The notes under the pieces: generated by a model
Told to the model about the DNA's origin: nothing
The model's input: the letters and a program-made list of their open reading frames with translations, nothing else
Database searches by the model: none
Shown: positions 12,353 through 25,240 of the stretch, in pieces
How the letters are laid out: each line of letters opens with the position of its first letter
How positions within the stretch are numbered: the stretch's first letter is position 1
Made by a program: the position numbers and the translations under genes
NCBI GenBank assembly: GCA_030248195.1
Contig: JASAND010005739.1
Location: 1-64,000, forward strand
Length of the DNA stretch: 64,000 nucleotides
Source: Trissonchulus latispiculum
Lineage: Eukaryota > Nematoda > Enoplea > Enoplida > Ironidae
Direction: 5' to 3'

Positions 12353-12674
12353 TCTAGGCATAGTGAGTAGCGAGTGCCTACATCTGCATTATCGCAGGCA
12401 TGAGGTAAAAGTTTTTAAAACGATCGTGCCCTTCTGGGGCCGATGTTATCAAAATCGGGTGAGTTCAACCCGGGTTGAACCCATTTTTGGGTTCAACCCT
12501 AAATTTTCCGGGTTGGCTAAACCCCGCTGCTCAACCCAATGTTATCAAATATTTTTGGGGTTGGGTTAGCTTAACCCGGGTTGAACTGTTTCAACCCCAA
12601 TTTGAACCCAGTTTTCAACCCAAAAAGAACCTTAGCGTGAAGAATGCTACTGGTAGCAAAACATTAAAAGACTT

Positions 12675-13677
12675 TTAAGGCGGTGATTCCTTTTGGAGAC
12701 ATCAACTTTGAACCATTATTACTCAACCATTACTATTACTTGGAGTTAAAAAACCATTTTTATATCAAAATGCAGCTTAACATTTGCTCTTTCGAATGAA
12801 TACAACGAAACTAACTTTAGTTCTCGGAAATTATTATACTGCATTTTTGAAGTAGTTTAATTTTCCAGATTTTTTGCAGATTAAAGTAAATTATTTCGTG
12901 AGGCATCGGCCACATCATTCGATTCCACTGTCAAATAGCTGGCAGCTGGGTACCCTTTTTTAATTATTATGAAACCGCTCTTCGTTGTAAAGAAATTAGC
13001 TAAAATGTATGCGCCACCTGGATTTTGCCTACTTTTGCCAACTTTGGCAAGCGACCACTTTAGCTAGAAAGCAGCAATCGGGGCAACTAAAAAGGGTCCC
13101 TGGGTATTTTTGTGTAAGACACGTCCAGTAAGTGGCAGCCTTCTAGCTTGCATAGTAAATGCTCCACAATCGCTGGAAAAAATTTGGTCATGTTTTTGCA
13201 AAAACTAAATTTTCTATGATAGCAGCCTGCGGGATAGCAGTTACAATATTATAATGTCCCGATTAATCTGCCTCGACGAGACCTTCAAATCGACACCTGT
13301 AGTTTAATGTTACGGCTTGCGTAGCTCAAGAAATGGCGGATAATTTGATTTCTGCAAAAATGACAAGTTTTCAACGCCAAAATAAGAAAATAGACTATAT
13401 CTCACGATAGCGAAAAGTTAGAAAAGTGCTTTAAAAAGCCAAAATATAGAGCTCAACAAGATCTTTCGAATGAGTATGATCATAGCTGTGCAGCAACTGT
13501 CTAACTGTCAAAAACCGGTAAAAACAACCCTGAACGGAGATGTCGAATTTGTGAAGCGGGATTGCGCGGAGAGTGTAAGAATGCTAAAAGGACTTATTTT
13601 GGAAAGTTTCATCAAATTTCATCTTAACTTGAACCGTCAATCAACAATATGTGCCCAAAAAGGATTCACCACCTTAA
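12675..13677. mobile_element. TTAA-flanked MITE family B, copy 1 (nested)
   Basis: Ends GGCGGTGATTCCTTTTGG and CCAAAAAGGATTCACCACC are inverted and flanked by TTAA at both sides. It interrupts the hAT-like element. Partial copies are at 62367-63085 (reverse) and 63186-63570 (direct). The open frame near 13470-13688 is carried by the repeat and has no recognisable motif. Confidence 0.8.
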
Positions 13678-13910
13678 AAGTTCTTTAAAATAGCAGCTAG
13701 CTGCTATACATCGTCGGATCAGATCCTCCGACCGACTATTTGAAGGCGTGTAACGATTGATTGCTATAAACGCAACCAGTTATGTGAGAACAAATAGATC
13801 ATTATGCAATTCATTCGTTTATGATGTGTTGATATATTAGCAAATAAGACATTCACTGAGGTCACAAAAGTCAAGGAACAAATTTATGAACAAGACTGGG
13901 TGCATTTCAC

Positions 13911-14396
13911 GGATCATATGCAGAATTTCCCCTCCTAAGTTCTCATGTGAAGAATTTCCCCCCTAGCAGTGAAAACACATTTTCAAGCAGAATGTTAATT
14001 GATTTTTGTGGTATTATTATTGCTGTTGTCACGAAATTAATGCCAATGTTTCTCGCCAGTGTAGTTTTGGAGCATGACATTTAAATATTTAAAGTTTTGT
14101 CAGTAATTAAGTTGTTTAAAAAATATTGATACAACAGTTAAAGTTGATGAAACCAAGAGTATGAAACTTAGGCAAACTTAGTTCGATGATATACCTGATC
14201 AGCTTAAACAGCTTAAGCTTTTTCCTTTTTTACGCAAAATCCTTTTGTAGTTTGTTTTATACATACAATCACATTAACAAAATAAAACAGCGTAAATTTT
14301 AACTCAGTTCAGCAAGACAAACCAGTTTAATGTCTAAGTTCTCATAGGAAGAATTTCCCCCTTTAGTGTTAGGAGGGGAAATTCTGCATATGATCC
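13911..14396. mobile_element. 486-bp MITE with perfect 8-bp TSD (nested)
   Basis: Inverted ends GGATCATATGCAGAATTTCC are flanked by exact CATTTCAC at 13903-13910 and 14397-14404. A second inverted block (AAGTTCTCAT..GAAGAATTTCCCC) follows inward on both arms. No coding frame. It is nested in the 12432-14838 element. Confidence 0.9.
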
Positions 14397-14838
14397 CATT
14401 TCACTGCACCTTGATCGGCTCTTGACTTTATTTATATCGTGTTTTTGTTTGGATTTCGTCATGCCATGTTTTATGAAAATATTTAAGTTTTTAAAACTAG
14501 TCTATTCGTAGTGGCGTTCGTCAGCTATGGCCAATTGGTAAAACTAGAACAAAAGAATGGCTCTCCATTATCTCAACCAGGGTTGAAATCTTAACCCTCC
14601 TAGCTGAGGAGGGTTGAGAATCTGCGATTTCAACCCGAAAACTAACCCAAAGTTTCAACCCAAATTTAATAATAACATTGGGTTGGAACTCAACCCAGAT
14701 TTCAACCCCAACCCTGCTATTTCAACCCGGGTTTATTCAACCCTATTTTGATAACATTGGATTGAAGTTTCAACCCTAATTTCAACCCGGGTTCAGGTTT
14801 CAACCCGGGTTGAGATGCTTGATAACACCGGCCCCTGG

Positions 14839-16656
14839 ACCGATACAAGCTGGACCTTTAAAGTTCTATGGGAACTTAAAAATTTTTCAGAAGAAAGAAA
14901 TCATCATTCCAGTTCAGAAAAATCCATTCCATTATTCCAGTTCAGAAAAATCCATTCTTCCCGAAATCTATCTTTTCTTGAGATAAAATAATACATTAGT
15001 TTCGAAAATGAAAACTTTAAAGCATGTACTATCTACGAAAATAAGAAAAAACCTAGAAGATCATAGAATTAAATGGACCGCCTCATTGGGTCATCTTTGG
15101 ATGCTTATTGAGAATTATAGATAGTTTTGCAACAAAAGTACAGGTTTTTTTGTAAAGGTCTATGACTAGATATACTATACAGTATGCCTAGTAGCATGTA
15201 GCATTAGACCTGTCATGCAATCATAATCAACGACATTTGGAACAAGCAAATGATTAAAGGTAATAAAAAGACCGAGTTATACACACATACTCTACTGCTA
15301 TACACAAAAATTTTATATAAAACAAAAAACAAACACAACACAAATTGGAATGTCTCTGTAAACAAAACCTAACAACAAACGAACATCGAGATCTGTGTTG
15401 AAAAGTGGAATGACATAACCTGGACAGTACAAAACAAAGCGGCACGACACCACGAAAATATATGACATCAACTGAATAAAAGTTCTGGAATGCTTACATG
15501 GTTAAAAAACTTCAACAAAGAATTATATATGCGGAAGTCATTAAGTTTTAAAATTTTAAATTTTAACAAAAACATTAGAATGCAATAAAAATAACCGCAC
15601 AACTAAATTGTATAGAAAAAATGATAAAAATGTGTAAATGCAACATTTGTACAAAAACAGCAAAACAACGAATGTAGTCTAAAACAGTAATTTCACTTTA
15701 ACATTAAAGCTTAATAAACATACACGTCATTGGGAAGTGGTTAAGCATAGTTTACAAACATAATGGAGCTACAAGATGAAATACAACGGTATAAATGTAT
15801 TTACAGCACAATAAAATAAGTCATAGGCATATACGTACGCATTTCAAGTTTATTATCATATCTAAACCAAGTTATTCAGGGAAATGAAATCATCATGCAT
15901 TAGCAAGGATGTTAAACGTGATTTCAGAACGTAAAAAAATATATATACAGGGATTTTCAGGGACGCAAAACACAAATCTTATGAGACTGAAAATACAACA
16001 TCTGGAACACTCTTCAGAGCCCACTATTCTATTTTTATCATGGACTGTTAGCAAGCTAAAAACCCGACGTAAGTTTTTAAGTAAAACTATACATAGTTAC
16101 GCAAAAGTACTTAGTTATTTTTAAAAACTGCAGTTTAAATTTCTCATTTAATCTTTAAATGCTCAAATGCTTATACAGTATATATAGAAAACTTTTTCCT
16201 TGGGGAGAGACGTCCCCCGCGAGTCACAAAAAGCAGGATCCGCCAGTGCCCCTTTGTACTTGGTTGCGCCCCATGATCATTGCTTAGGAAGGTCAAGATC
16301 ACCCTACAAATAACTACAAAGGTCTTAAAGGCTTAAATGAAAGAAAAACAAAACTGGTTCAAATTGTACATACCTTGGCAAATGAGGGGGTATATAACTG
16401 ACCTAAGTTATTAATTTTGCATTTTGCAGTAATGACATAGGTAACAACTGCCAAAAAAATTAAGACGCCAATTCGTATACAATTAAAGAAAAACATGATA
16501 TTTGTAGTTCAACAATTTTTTTGGCTTAAAGCGGAAGGCCGAGATTTATGGAGACAGACATGGCATGGTAAGCGAAGCCTGTAGAGGGAACCACCCCTGG
16601 CGGTTTAGCCGTAATAAATTAACTAATTGATGTAACCTTAATGACCGGGTGGAAAA
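14839..16656. other. Unassigned AT-rich sequence
   Basis: No gene seen. A short stretch GGATCCGCCAGTG ending at 16248 resembles a hAT terminus that recurs near 26281 and 41382. Confidence 0.35.
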
Positions 16657-17267
16657 TTCTATGGGCAATGGATATCCGGATAATATATTGTATATGATTT
16701 GATAAAAATATCCGGATATCCGTTTATATTCCAGATAAAGTAGCGAAAAAATTAGCAAATTTTAAGAAAAATATTCAATATTCTATATTTTCCAAAATTT
16801 CTTTGTATATAAATATTTATGAGACCAATATTGTGGCTTGGCTATATGATAGTTGAAGCCACATTTCAAACCACAAATGACTGAAAAGTTGAAATTTCAA
16901 CAGTGAAATCGAAAACATTTCTTGAACTTAAGGGGTCCATTTTTGGTCATTTTTTACTTTCTCTGATCTCGCTGATTTCTCTATATTTTATTGTCCAAAC
17001 GGTATATTTTAACGAGTTTTTAAAATTAAAGTCCTAAGTAAGTCTTAAGGTTGTTGAGTAATTTCATATCAAACTCGAGATTCCATGTGTTAAACATAGA
17101 AAATTAGTTGTCACTTTTTCACGTGCGCCAGACAAATCTCACAACTGGCAAAATGTGTCCGTCCAAGCTTTATATCATATTGATTCCATGTTTCCGAACT
17201 GCAATTTGTAGGAATCAGAATTTTAAACAAGAAATAAAAATGCTCCTCTGGAGCATGAAAAAGTAAT

Positions 17268-17690
17268 ATGGGTGATGGTGAGGTTGCAAAATCAAGAGAG
17301 GACTAGTCTTTAAAATGCTTAATATGGGGCCAGGTTAAAAAATAGAAGAGGACTAGGTTGTGAGCAAATTAATATGGGCACAGCTTCGCCGAACAACCCA
17401 TATTCGCGGTTTGTAAATGTAAATTATTATGCATATCCACGATACATTTCGTTAATAGTTCATAAATAACCTACAGCTACGGTATTTGCTCGAGCTTTAT
17501 TCGAACTTATATTTTAGCAAACGTTTTCTTCGATAAGTGCTTCATACTAACCAGCGCATTTTACGTATCCATTTATACGGAAAATTTATATTCAAGAATA
17601 ATTTAGGACTCTCCCACGATCTTCTATTTCCTCCTGACTTGGACCAATAGCTTTAGCATCATATCCTTAGCAACCTCACCATCACTCACC
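17268..17690. mobile_element. Short inverted-repeat insertion
   Basis: GGGTGATGGTGAGGTTGC at the left reappears as GCAACCTCACCATCAC at the right. There is no coding frame. The boundary with the following tandem array is uncertain. Confidence 0.45.
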
Positions 17691-18375
17691 ACTGGTCACT
17701 CCCTCGATTTCGGCAATATGCCCATTGAAACGAGCGTAGTCGATTTACTATATATGCCCCCGACCAAAACGCCGAAAAACGCAGTTTTAGGCCGTTTTAC
17801 CAGTGGTCAATAGACCCCATAGGCTGTAGTGAGCAGTGGTCACTCCCGTCGGTTTCAGCGATATGCCCATTGAAACGAACGTAGTCGATTTACTATATAT
17901 GCCCCCGACCAAAACGCCGAAAAACGCAGTTTTAGGCCGTTTGACCAGTGGTCAATAGGCCCCGTAGGCTGTAGTGTCCAGTGGTCACTTCCGTCGGTTT
18001 CGGCGATATGCCCATTGAAACGAGCGTAGTCGATTTACTATATATGCCCCCGACCAAAACGCCGAAAAACGCAGTTTTAGGCCGTTTGACCAGTGGTCAA
18101 TAGGCCCTGTAGGCTGTAGTGACCAGTGGTCACTTCCGTCGGTTTCGGCGATATGCCCATTGAAACGAACGTAGTCGATTTACTATATATGCCCCCGACC
18201 AAAACGCCGAAAAACGCAGTTTTAGGCCGTTTGACCATTGGTCAATAGGCCCCGTAGGCTGTAGTGAACCAGTGGTCACTTACGTCGGTTTCGGCGATAT
18301 GCCCATTGAAACGAGCGTAGTCGATTTACTATATATGCCCCCGACCAAAACGCCGAAAAACGTTGTTTAGAGGGA
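17690..18375. repeat. 145-bp tandem array, five copies
   Basis: The block ATATGCCCATTGAAACGA recurs at about 17716, 17861, 18006, 18151 and 18297, a spacing of 145-146 bp. Copies are almost identical, so the array is young or homogenised. The block after it (18421-18500) matches 35456-35530. Confidence 0.93.
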
Positions 18376-20825
18376 GTTTTCCCAACTTTGACCCTGGGCG
18401 AGGAACCACGGGAGCCATGCTGACCAGTGGTCACTTCGGGCGGTATCGGCAGTATGCTCATCGTTTTCAGCGACCCCGATTTACTATATATGGGCACCAC
18501 CCCAAGGTTTTGCTAGTTTACACTGCTTCAGTCAAATCACGGCGGCAACATCAAAGAGAGCCAAAAACCAGCTGAAATAAGGGATATTGTTTAAAAATTC
18601 ATTGCTGGCGCAATATAAATCGCAGCAAGAAAAGCTTTATATCGTTGGATTCAGCTCAGCTTGAATTTTATGATTATGTTATTTTTATTCACTTTTGCTA
18701 AATCTTCTTTGCCGAAATTTTTGGTCAAAAAGTGGTATTTTTCAAAAAAATCGATTTTCAAAATTTGAAATACCACATATATCAGGTCAAAGCGGACGCC
18801 TAGGCGGTCCTGAAAATGTAATCGAAAAAATTTTAAGTTGAGCGAGTCGCGAGTAATAACCAGTCAAACTTGCAAAAAGCGGCAAACATCAAAGGAAATG
18901 GAAAAACGAAATTTTGGAATAAAATGCTTATTTCTCAACCGATTTTTTTCGTTCTTGTGTCAATCGATGCGTCTTCGGACGGGAAAATTTTCCTGAAGGA
19001 ATGAGCTGAATAGCTTGAACGGTCCGAAAAAATTCCCCGAAAAACCGATATTTTAAAATTTTTGAAATTTTAAAAAATTTTAAATTTTATAAAAATGTTC
19101 ATCTCGCTGCAAGGATTCCGAAAATATATTGTTTTATGGGGTTACGACGTATACTGAGTTCACTGGAGGTCTTACAAATTTTGTACACACATTTTTGTGT
19201 CAGACTTTAGACCTCTCCAGCTTCTACCCAGTTCTAGAAAAGTGTGACCAAAATTTGCGAAAAATAGCGAAAGTCCGACTTTGGGACCTTGGCACAGAGC
19301 CAAAATTGGCCAGGTGACAAAATGACCAAAAAAAGGTAGCATGGGGGGATCCTGTCTACCAACATATAATAGTAGTATGGTGCCAAAATGCCCACATCGT
19401 TCCAACACTTAGCCGTAAAATGCATTTCCAATAAGCGTTATTCACCGAGAAAAAAAACAAACGCACGGTAACTATCGCCTAGTGCAAAAATTCGAAGTTT
19501 CGAATTCGAACCAAAAGTATGGTGGTACTTGTAGTACTACTCGAGTTGTTTACGATGGTAACCTTTTTACCACCGCCGGACCTCTAATTAGCTGGCACCA
19601 GGCCAACACGGTCTCCAGGGGGCCGCGCAGACGCCTTTATACCCATATTATGTAGGGGCGCTGTCGCGCCCCTACATAATTTTAATACTTCAAAAATCAT
19701 TAAACATTTTTAAAGACCTAATTTAAAACACTAATTCCTACAAACCACATGGAATCAATATGATGTAAAGCTTGGACGGATCCGCTTTGCCATGCGTGAG
19801 ATCTCGCTGGCACACGTGAAAAAGTGACAACTTTTCTAATTTCCTATGTTTAATACTCTCAAATCTGAGGTGAAATTAAAATGAATTAAATGAAAACCAA
19901 AAGACTTACGACTTTAATTACAAAAACTCGTTAAAATATACCGTTTGGACAATAAAATGTGTAAAAATCAGCGAGATCGGACTTCGGAGAAAGTCGAAAA
20001 AATGACAAAAAACATGACAAAAAACATTAATTAAATTAACAGTCCATTTTGGGTCATTTTTTCGACTTACTATGATCTCGCTGATTTTCACGTATTTTGT
20101 ATTTTATTATCCAAATGGTATATTTTAACGAGATTTTAAAATTAAAGGCGTAGCTCTTACGGTTGTCGAGTAATTTCACCTCAAAGTTCAGATTTCATGT
20201 GTTAAACATAGGAAATTCAAAAAGTTGTCATTTTTCGCGTGCGCCAAAAAATCTCCCGACAAACGTTGATGAAACTGGACAACATATACATTAAAGTAAC
20301 GCTACAATGTTAAAATGCGGTACCCTGGAATTAGAACTTTAATTTAGGCCTTCAAAAATTTTTAATTAATTTTTGAAGGATTAAAATTTAACACCAATTG
20401 AGTATCAAGTCAAATTTTAATCTTTCAAAAATAAATTAAAAATTGTAAAGGCCTAAATTAAAATTCTAATTTCAGGGTACCGCAGCTTAACACTTTAGCG
20501 TTATTTTAATGTATATGTTATCCAGTTTCATCAACGTTTGTCGGGAGATTTTTTTGGCGCACGTGAAAAATGACAACTTTTTAAATTTCCTATGTTTAAC
20601 ACATGAAATCTCGAATTTGAGGTGAAATTACTCGACAACCGTAAGAGCTACGATTTTAATTTTAAAAACTCGTTAAAATATACGATTTGGACAATAAAAT
20701 ACGTGAAAATAAACGAGATCGGAGAAAGTAGAAAAAATGACACAAAATGAACCCTCCCCCTTAAGTTTGAATCGGCCGACAACCCGATATCCGGATATAA
20801 AAAATAGCCGGTGTCCATCACTAAT

Positions 20826-21589
20826 TACTACGGTATTAAGTCTATGGAACTTTCCGAGGGCAAATCGAAATTCACCCCCCCCCCCTCTCTGCAAAATTCC
20901 TGAAACACCTTCATGTAAAATGTAAAACTACAGAAACGTTCGAAAATAAAAACAAAGCAAATAAAGGTAAAACATAATAATGCCAATCGTCCTCACTTTA
21001 TGCGTCCAAAAAGAACACAATCAGGCTACATACATACGGACAGATACAAAAAATTAACAATTAGATACAGGTACACGTACATGGTGCTAAAGATGTGACT
21101 GCATAATGAGATCATAACATGTACATAAACATAGAAAGCATATGTAAATGGGCATAGCACAGTTAGAGTTAATACAGTAGTTCGTAATTAAGCAGCAAAT
21201 AAAGCTAGCATAAATGCCAAAACACGCGGGTATATAACACACATTTTCACAAAAGAAAAATACACTACATAAATTGGATTGTACAGAAAAACACGTAACT
21301 AAAAACAAAAACTAACAAAATTTGCAACGCATTTGCAACAAAGAATTTAATGAAGCCAGTTCTGCATAAACCATAAGGCTCTCATACCAACACAGTAACA
21401 AGAAGAGACTGAATACATCAATTAAATCCTAACCTTAGAACTGAAATTTATCTGCAGAAATCAGTCAACAATCAACCCAAATCTAAGTAAAAGCCGCAAA
21501 TAGGACTATACAAAACCACAAAACTCCACACAGTAAAACTGGGACTGGGATACGTACGTTTTTTACAAACTTTAGCCAAAATATGAGAA
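20826..21589. other. Downstream region of gene 2, probable 3' UTR
   Basis: This follows the gene 2 stop codon on the minus strand. It is AT-rich, with an ATTAAA polyadenylation-type hexamer on the minus strand at 21351-21346, about 240 nt after the stop. No other gene is visible. Confidence 0.45.
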
Positions 21590-22056
21590 CTATTCCATCA
21601 AAGTAGACTCTTCATCGGTAGAGATTATTGAAGCTGAGAACAGTTCCTCGCCATCTGAAACTGCAGACTGCTGCTGCTGCTGCGATTCCTGATCAGTGAT
21701 TGTATTAAACAGCTGGGCCAATTCAACCCCGGAAGCCGGAAACACATCATAGGAATGACTGCCTTTAGTAGAGGATCCATTCACATTACCGCTGGGCATA
21801 CTATTTCCATTTAGCGGTCCGCCACCCCGAGAGGCATGATTCGGTGGGAGTGTTGGCACCTTTATTTCCTTAGCATCCACACCCCAGGTTGACCGAATGA
21901 ATTCCTCCATTTCCTCACGGGTTGGCCGTAACGGGCCATACTTCTGATAGAGATGCTTACGAGCCTGGCGAAAACGCTGGGTAAGAAAATCACGCTGGAG
22001 CTGAGGAGCATGGTCATCCATCCATCGAAACAGATCACCGAATTCTGACTGTTTTC
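21590..22056 (-). CDS. Gene 2, exon 5 (last coding exon)
   Basis: This exon encodes residues 530-684 and the stop codon TAG. The acceptor is a clean ATAATTTTAG at 22057-22066, and the first two bases complete a Gly codon started in exon 4 (phase 1). It begins with the second half of the conserved-looking C-terminal domain (FRWMDDHAPQL, then RQARKHLYQKYGP, then EEMEEFIRSTWG), charged and probably helical. It ends with a Gly/Ser/Asn-rich linker, five Gln in a row, and an acidic tail ending STLME. The domain crosses the exon junction without loss of frame, the best single argument for this splice. I do not recognise the family. Confidence 0.82.
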
Positions 22057-23037
22057 CTAAAATTATAAAAATAAGAAAAAGGTGCAACAGAATTCAGGGC
22101 TCAGGCTAGCCTATTGTTATCTCAAACGCAACCATAACTATCCATAGATGTTACCTAGGTAAAATACACAGACAGAATTAGGCACAGCAGCCAAGGTTGG
22201 CCGAGACTGATAATCCCTAAACTTTGGCTTAAGCTTAGTTTCATACAGTTTTGAGGATCGAGAACATTAAAAAATAGAAGGGTTAAAACACATGTCGCAT
22301 CTCTTATAGTCTCCAAACGACTTTCATGAATAAACGTTCATTCAGTTTTTTTTCAGTTTAACGTTTGAAGAACAGCTGCAGCCACATTGCATAGCTTCTC
22401 TTAGTTGAACTGGGAGGTTTTTCATAACCCCTGTAGTGTTGTCCACTTTTCAACCACAACATCTTGCTCTGCAGGGTGCGCAAGAAAAAACAGTTTCCGT
22501 GAAACATCCAAACGTTTTCAAACGTTAAAACATGAAAAGGTTTTGAAAACGATAAAACGTTTATTTTTTCTTAACGTTCCTTAGGCTCTGTATTATTATT
22601 ATTATTACTTGATCACAGCAGAAAACTGATTTCCGCACCTCGTTGGATTAATTTTCATAACACTGATTTCAAATTTTTGATGAATTTTAGTTTTTCGTCC
22701 GAGACTCCCAACCCTGACAGAAGCCAATCTTAACTTTTGCAAAGACAAATGATTTTGCTATTAGTACAGTCAATTTTGGGAATCACACCTTTGAAACACT
22801 AGACTCCCACCTTGACAGAAGCCAATACAAATCTTGACTTCTGCAAAGATAAAAGATTTTGCTATTCTACACAGTACCGTAAATTTTGAGAGTCACACTT
22901 TTGAAAAACTACAAATGCATGTTCCAAAGAAATATAAGCTTTAAAAAGTAATATAACGGAGCATTTCAATTAATCACAGCCTCAAAATATCTAGAAGTGT
23001 ACACACGGCATCCGCCAGCAATAAAAACATCTCTTAC
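22057..23037 (-). other. Gene 2 intron 4
   Basis: 981 bp with donor GTAAGA and acceptor TTTTAG, phase 1. It contains an ATTATT microsatellite near 22590 and otherwise nothing recognisable. Confidence 0.75.
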
Positions 23038-23728
23038 CAAGCTCCCAAATAGTTTCCACGCCTTCCAACACTCTACACTCTATGAAATCATTGGATGCCA
23101 GAACGGACTTAACGCGCTCATAGCCTCGGCCTTTAGTATCTAGACAGCTGTAGGCCAAAGTGAGCTGAGAATGCTCAACTAGGGCGTTCAGGTGATCATT
23201 AATGAAGGCTCTGAGACGTTTATAACTTTTCCAGGGCAATCTCAGCGTATCTAAGATATCCTGTCTTTTGGTTGGGTGAAAGCTAGGCGGGCCATTGACC
23301 ACAAACGGTGATGCAGCGGTCTCTGTGGATCCTCCACTGTTGACCACCACCCCCTCTCCGCAGAACTTTGACAATATGGAACTGATCCCTTGATCCTGGT
23401 CCGGATATTCCTGCTCAGATTTGGCCATCACAATTGGAGTAGTTTCCACCTTAACCTTGGCATAGGGCACACCACCCCTTCCCAGGCCGGCACCTCCAGC
23501 ACCAGCCCCGGCAGGACTCCCCGGATGAAGAAGGGATGGTGAGTCTGCCGGTTCCAACGAAGAGATTCCTCCAGACTCCAGAGACTCAGAGAGGACTGCA
23601 AAGGAGTTGGCTGAACCGGTGATTGGAATGGAACGATGCACGGTGAGGTTGTTCAATTTCTGAGGGACAGTGGCTCGTCTCTTGGAACTCCCACCGCCAC
23701 CATGATGATTACGCTGATGCTGCATAGA
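23038..23728 (-). CDS. Gene 2, exon 4
   Basis: This exon encodes residues 300-529 plus the first base of codon 530. The acceptor CTGTTTTAG precedes TCT ATG CAG, so the internal Met at 23725 is probably not a start. The first half is low complexity: a His/Gly-rich beginning, a basic SSKRR cluster, then Ser/Pro/Gly/Ala-rich sequence. A VKVE tetrapeptide near residue 391 fits the SUMO consensus. From about residue 450 (FHPTKRQDILDTLRLPWKSY) to the exon end it becomes compact and well-mixed, the first half of a globular domain that continues in exon 5. Donor is CTTG|GTAAGA. Confidence 0.85.
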
Positions 23729-24215
23729 CTAAAACAGAAACACTCTTGTGTTCAACTTAAGTAATGTCGTATATATACGCCGAAACAATTCACCGCAAGC
23801 GTTAGTCATACACAACGTTTACAAGAAGACTGACATTTTGATTTTGAAAATTCCATGCTTTACAATATCGGATCCACAATTCCATAACGTACAATAGCGA
23901 AAAACTTTTACGGAGAATACAACTGGGTTTCCTTTGTGGGCCCCCCACTCGTTCCCCTTGGGCTCCCCCACCCCACTAAATATAAGGTGCCCCGAAAATG
24001 CCAAATTCTAAGGATTGTTGGTCCAAAATCGTCCCTTTTGATACGAAAACTTGATTTTTGAGCAGTTTTAGCTTAGTTATAGCAGTATACGTAGAACACA
24101 CCCAATTTTGTATGGTATTTTTGGAATTTTTGGCCAATTAATCCCCCACTTTTTTCGCTTACCGACTGTACAACACAGGAAAAAATAGACACAACAATCA
24201 CTAACTAAAACAAAC
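23729..24215 (-). other. Gene 2 intron 3
   Basis: 487 bp, phase 0, donor GTTTGT and acceptor CTGTTTTAG. No insertion recognised. Confidence 0.75.
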
Positions 24216-24776
24216 CTGAGAGTGACCGTCCAAGCTGATAACTGTTTTCGCCGGATCGTTGCTGCCACCGCCACCACCAAGTCGAATACGTTTTCGCCTA
24301 TCACTGCCAACAGCCATTCCAGGAAAGGAAGAGCCATTCAGAGTGTTGGTCATCAGAAATTTATCCGTCTTGGTGGATTGTGCCAGTTTTGTAAAGTTTA
24401 ACACAGCCTGAGACAGCTGGTGTGATGAGAGCTGCTGATCCGGAAGGAAGTCGTCAGGAGGGGCCGCTGGGGTCATCTCAAAATGACACTCTTCAACGCC
24501 GACGCTGCCGCCGCTGACGGGGGCCTCCGACTCATTCTGGAGCTGAACAAAGGATGGAATGAAGGCCCCTCTGGTTTTGGAGGGAGACCACTCTTCGTTG
24601 AGTGTGACCTCGTCCTGGATCGATAGATCCTCCTGATCTCCATTCTCTGTCAGCTGAAGCTGTTGGCCCTCGTCTTCAGTCGTGGCATTGGAAGAGTCCA
24701 AGGAATTCTCATCGTCTACGGATATACTTAGGACTACATCATCCACAGGGCCCGCGTACGCTTCAGCCGGCTCTTT
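24216..24776 (-). CDS. Gene 2, exon 3
   Basis: This exon encodes residues 113-299, phase 0 at both ends (acceptor TCTGTTACAG, donor CTCAG|GTTTGT). It is strongly acidic and Ser/Thr/Gln-rich over its first two thirds, like transcriptional activation regions. A basic cluster RRKRIR near residues 272-277 follows, with a GGGGG stretch. This basic patch is a plausible nuclear localisation signal. No enzyme motif is visible. The exon is 561 bp, exactly 187 codons, with no stop in frame. Confidence 0.85.
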
Positions 24777-24885
24777 CTGTAACAGATAAAAAGGACCCAA
24801 TAAAACCACAGCCGTGTGGAGGTAAAAGCTAAAGTTAAAAAAGGGTTAATCTCGTCTAAAGAAACAACACAAATCACGCCGATAC

Positions 24886-25232
24886 CAGTGATGATGGGCA
24901 CTGGATATTTTTTCATATCCGGATATCTGCCTATTTTGCGTTAACGGATATCCGGTCATCCGCCTATGCAAAACTTAAGTTCAAGAAAATTATTCAATGT
25001 CACAGTTAAAATTTCAATTTTTCTGTTAATTTTTCGGTACACTGCATACAGCTTAAGCTTGCCACAGCCTCGATTGCAAAGATATTTTCAAAGAAACTTT
25101 GGAAAAATATTTATAAAATTCTGAAAAGTTTGTCAATTTGTTGATTTTTCATAATTTTAAGTGAAATGTAAACGGATATCCGGTTATTTTTCTGAAATAG
25201 GATATCATCCGGATATCCGATGCCCACCACTA
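24886..25232. mobile_element. 347-bp hAT MITE in gene 2 intron 2
   Basis: Left end CAGTGATGATGGGCA and right end GATGCCCACCACTA are inverted; duplication GCCGATAC (24878-24885) versus GTCGATAC (25233-25240), 7 of 8 bases. The arms carry GGATATCCGG palindromes. The same palindrome marks the 16657-20825 composite, so the two may be related. It ends 110 bp upstream of the exon 3 acceptor. Confidence 0.8.
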
Positions 25233-25240
25233 GTCGATAC

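Larger units (their letters stand above)
12432..14838. mobile_element. 2.4-kb hAT-like element with repeat-filled ends
   Basis: Left end CTGGGGCCGATGTTATC and right end (read inward) CAGGGGCCGGTGTTATC are near-identical and match the CAGGG start common in hAT elements. Both terminal regions carry many GGGTTGAA/TTCAACCC modules (12460-12620 and 14575-14815). No clear 8-bp duplication was found. Two younger elements are nested inside (12675-13677 and 13911-14396). A shorter relative is at 27698-28409. Confidence 0.75.
16657..20825. mobile_element. Composite of nested inverted-repeat elements
   Basis: The outer ends share ATATCCGGATA blocks and a long inward arm: roughly 16660-17230 on the left pairs with 20490-20825 on the right. 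Related arms also occur at 19720-20030 and 20040-20290, so at least two copies of one element are nested or rearranged. Mirrored landmarks are GATCTCGCTGATTT, GTTAAACATAG and CACGTGCGCC. It encloses the 145-bp tandem array. Limits are approximate. Confidence 0.6.
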
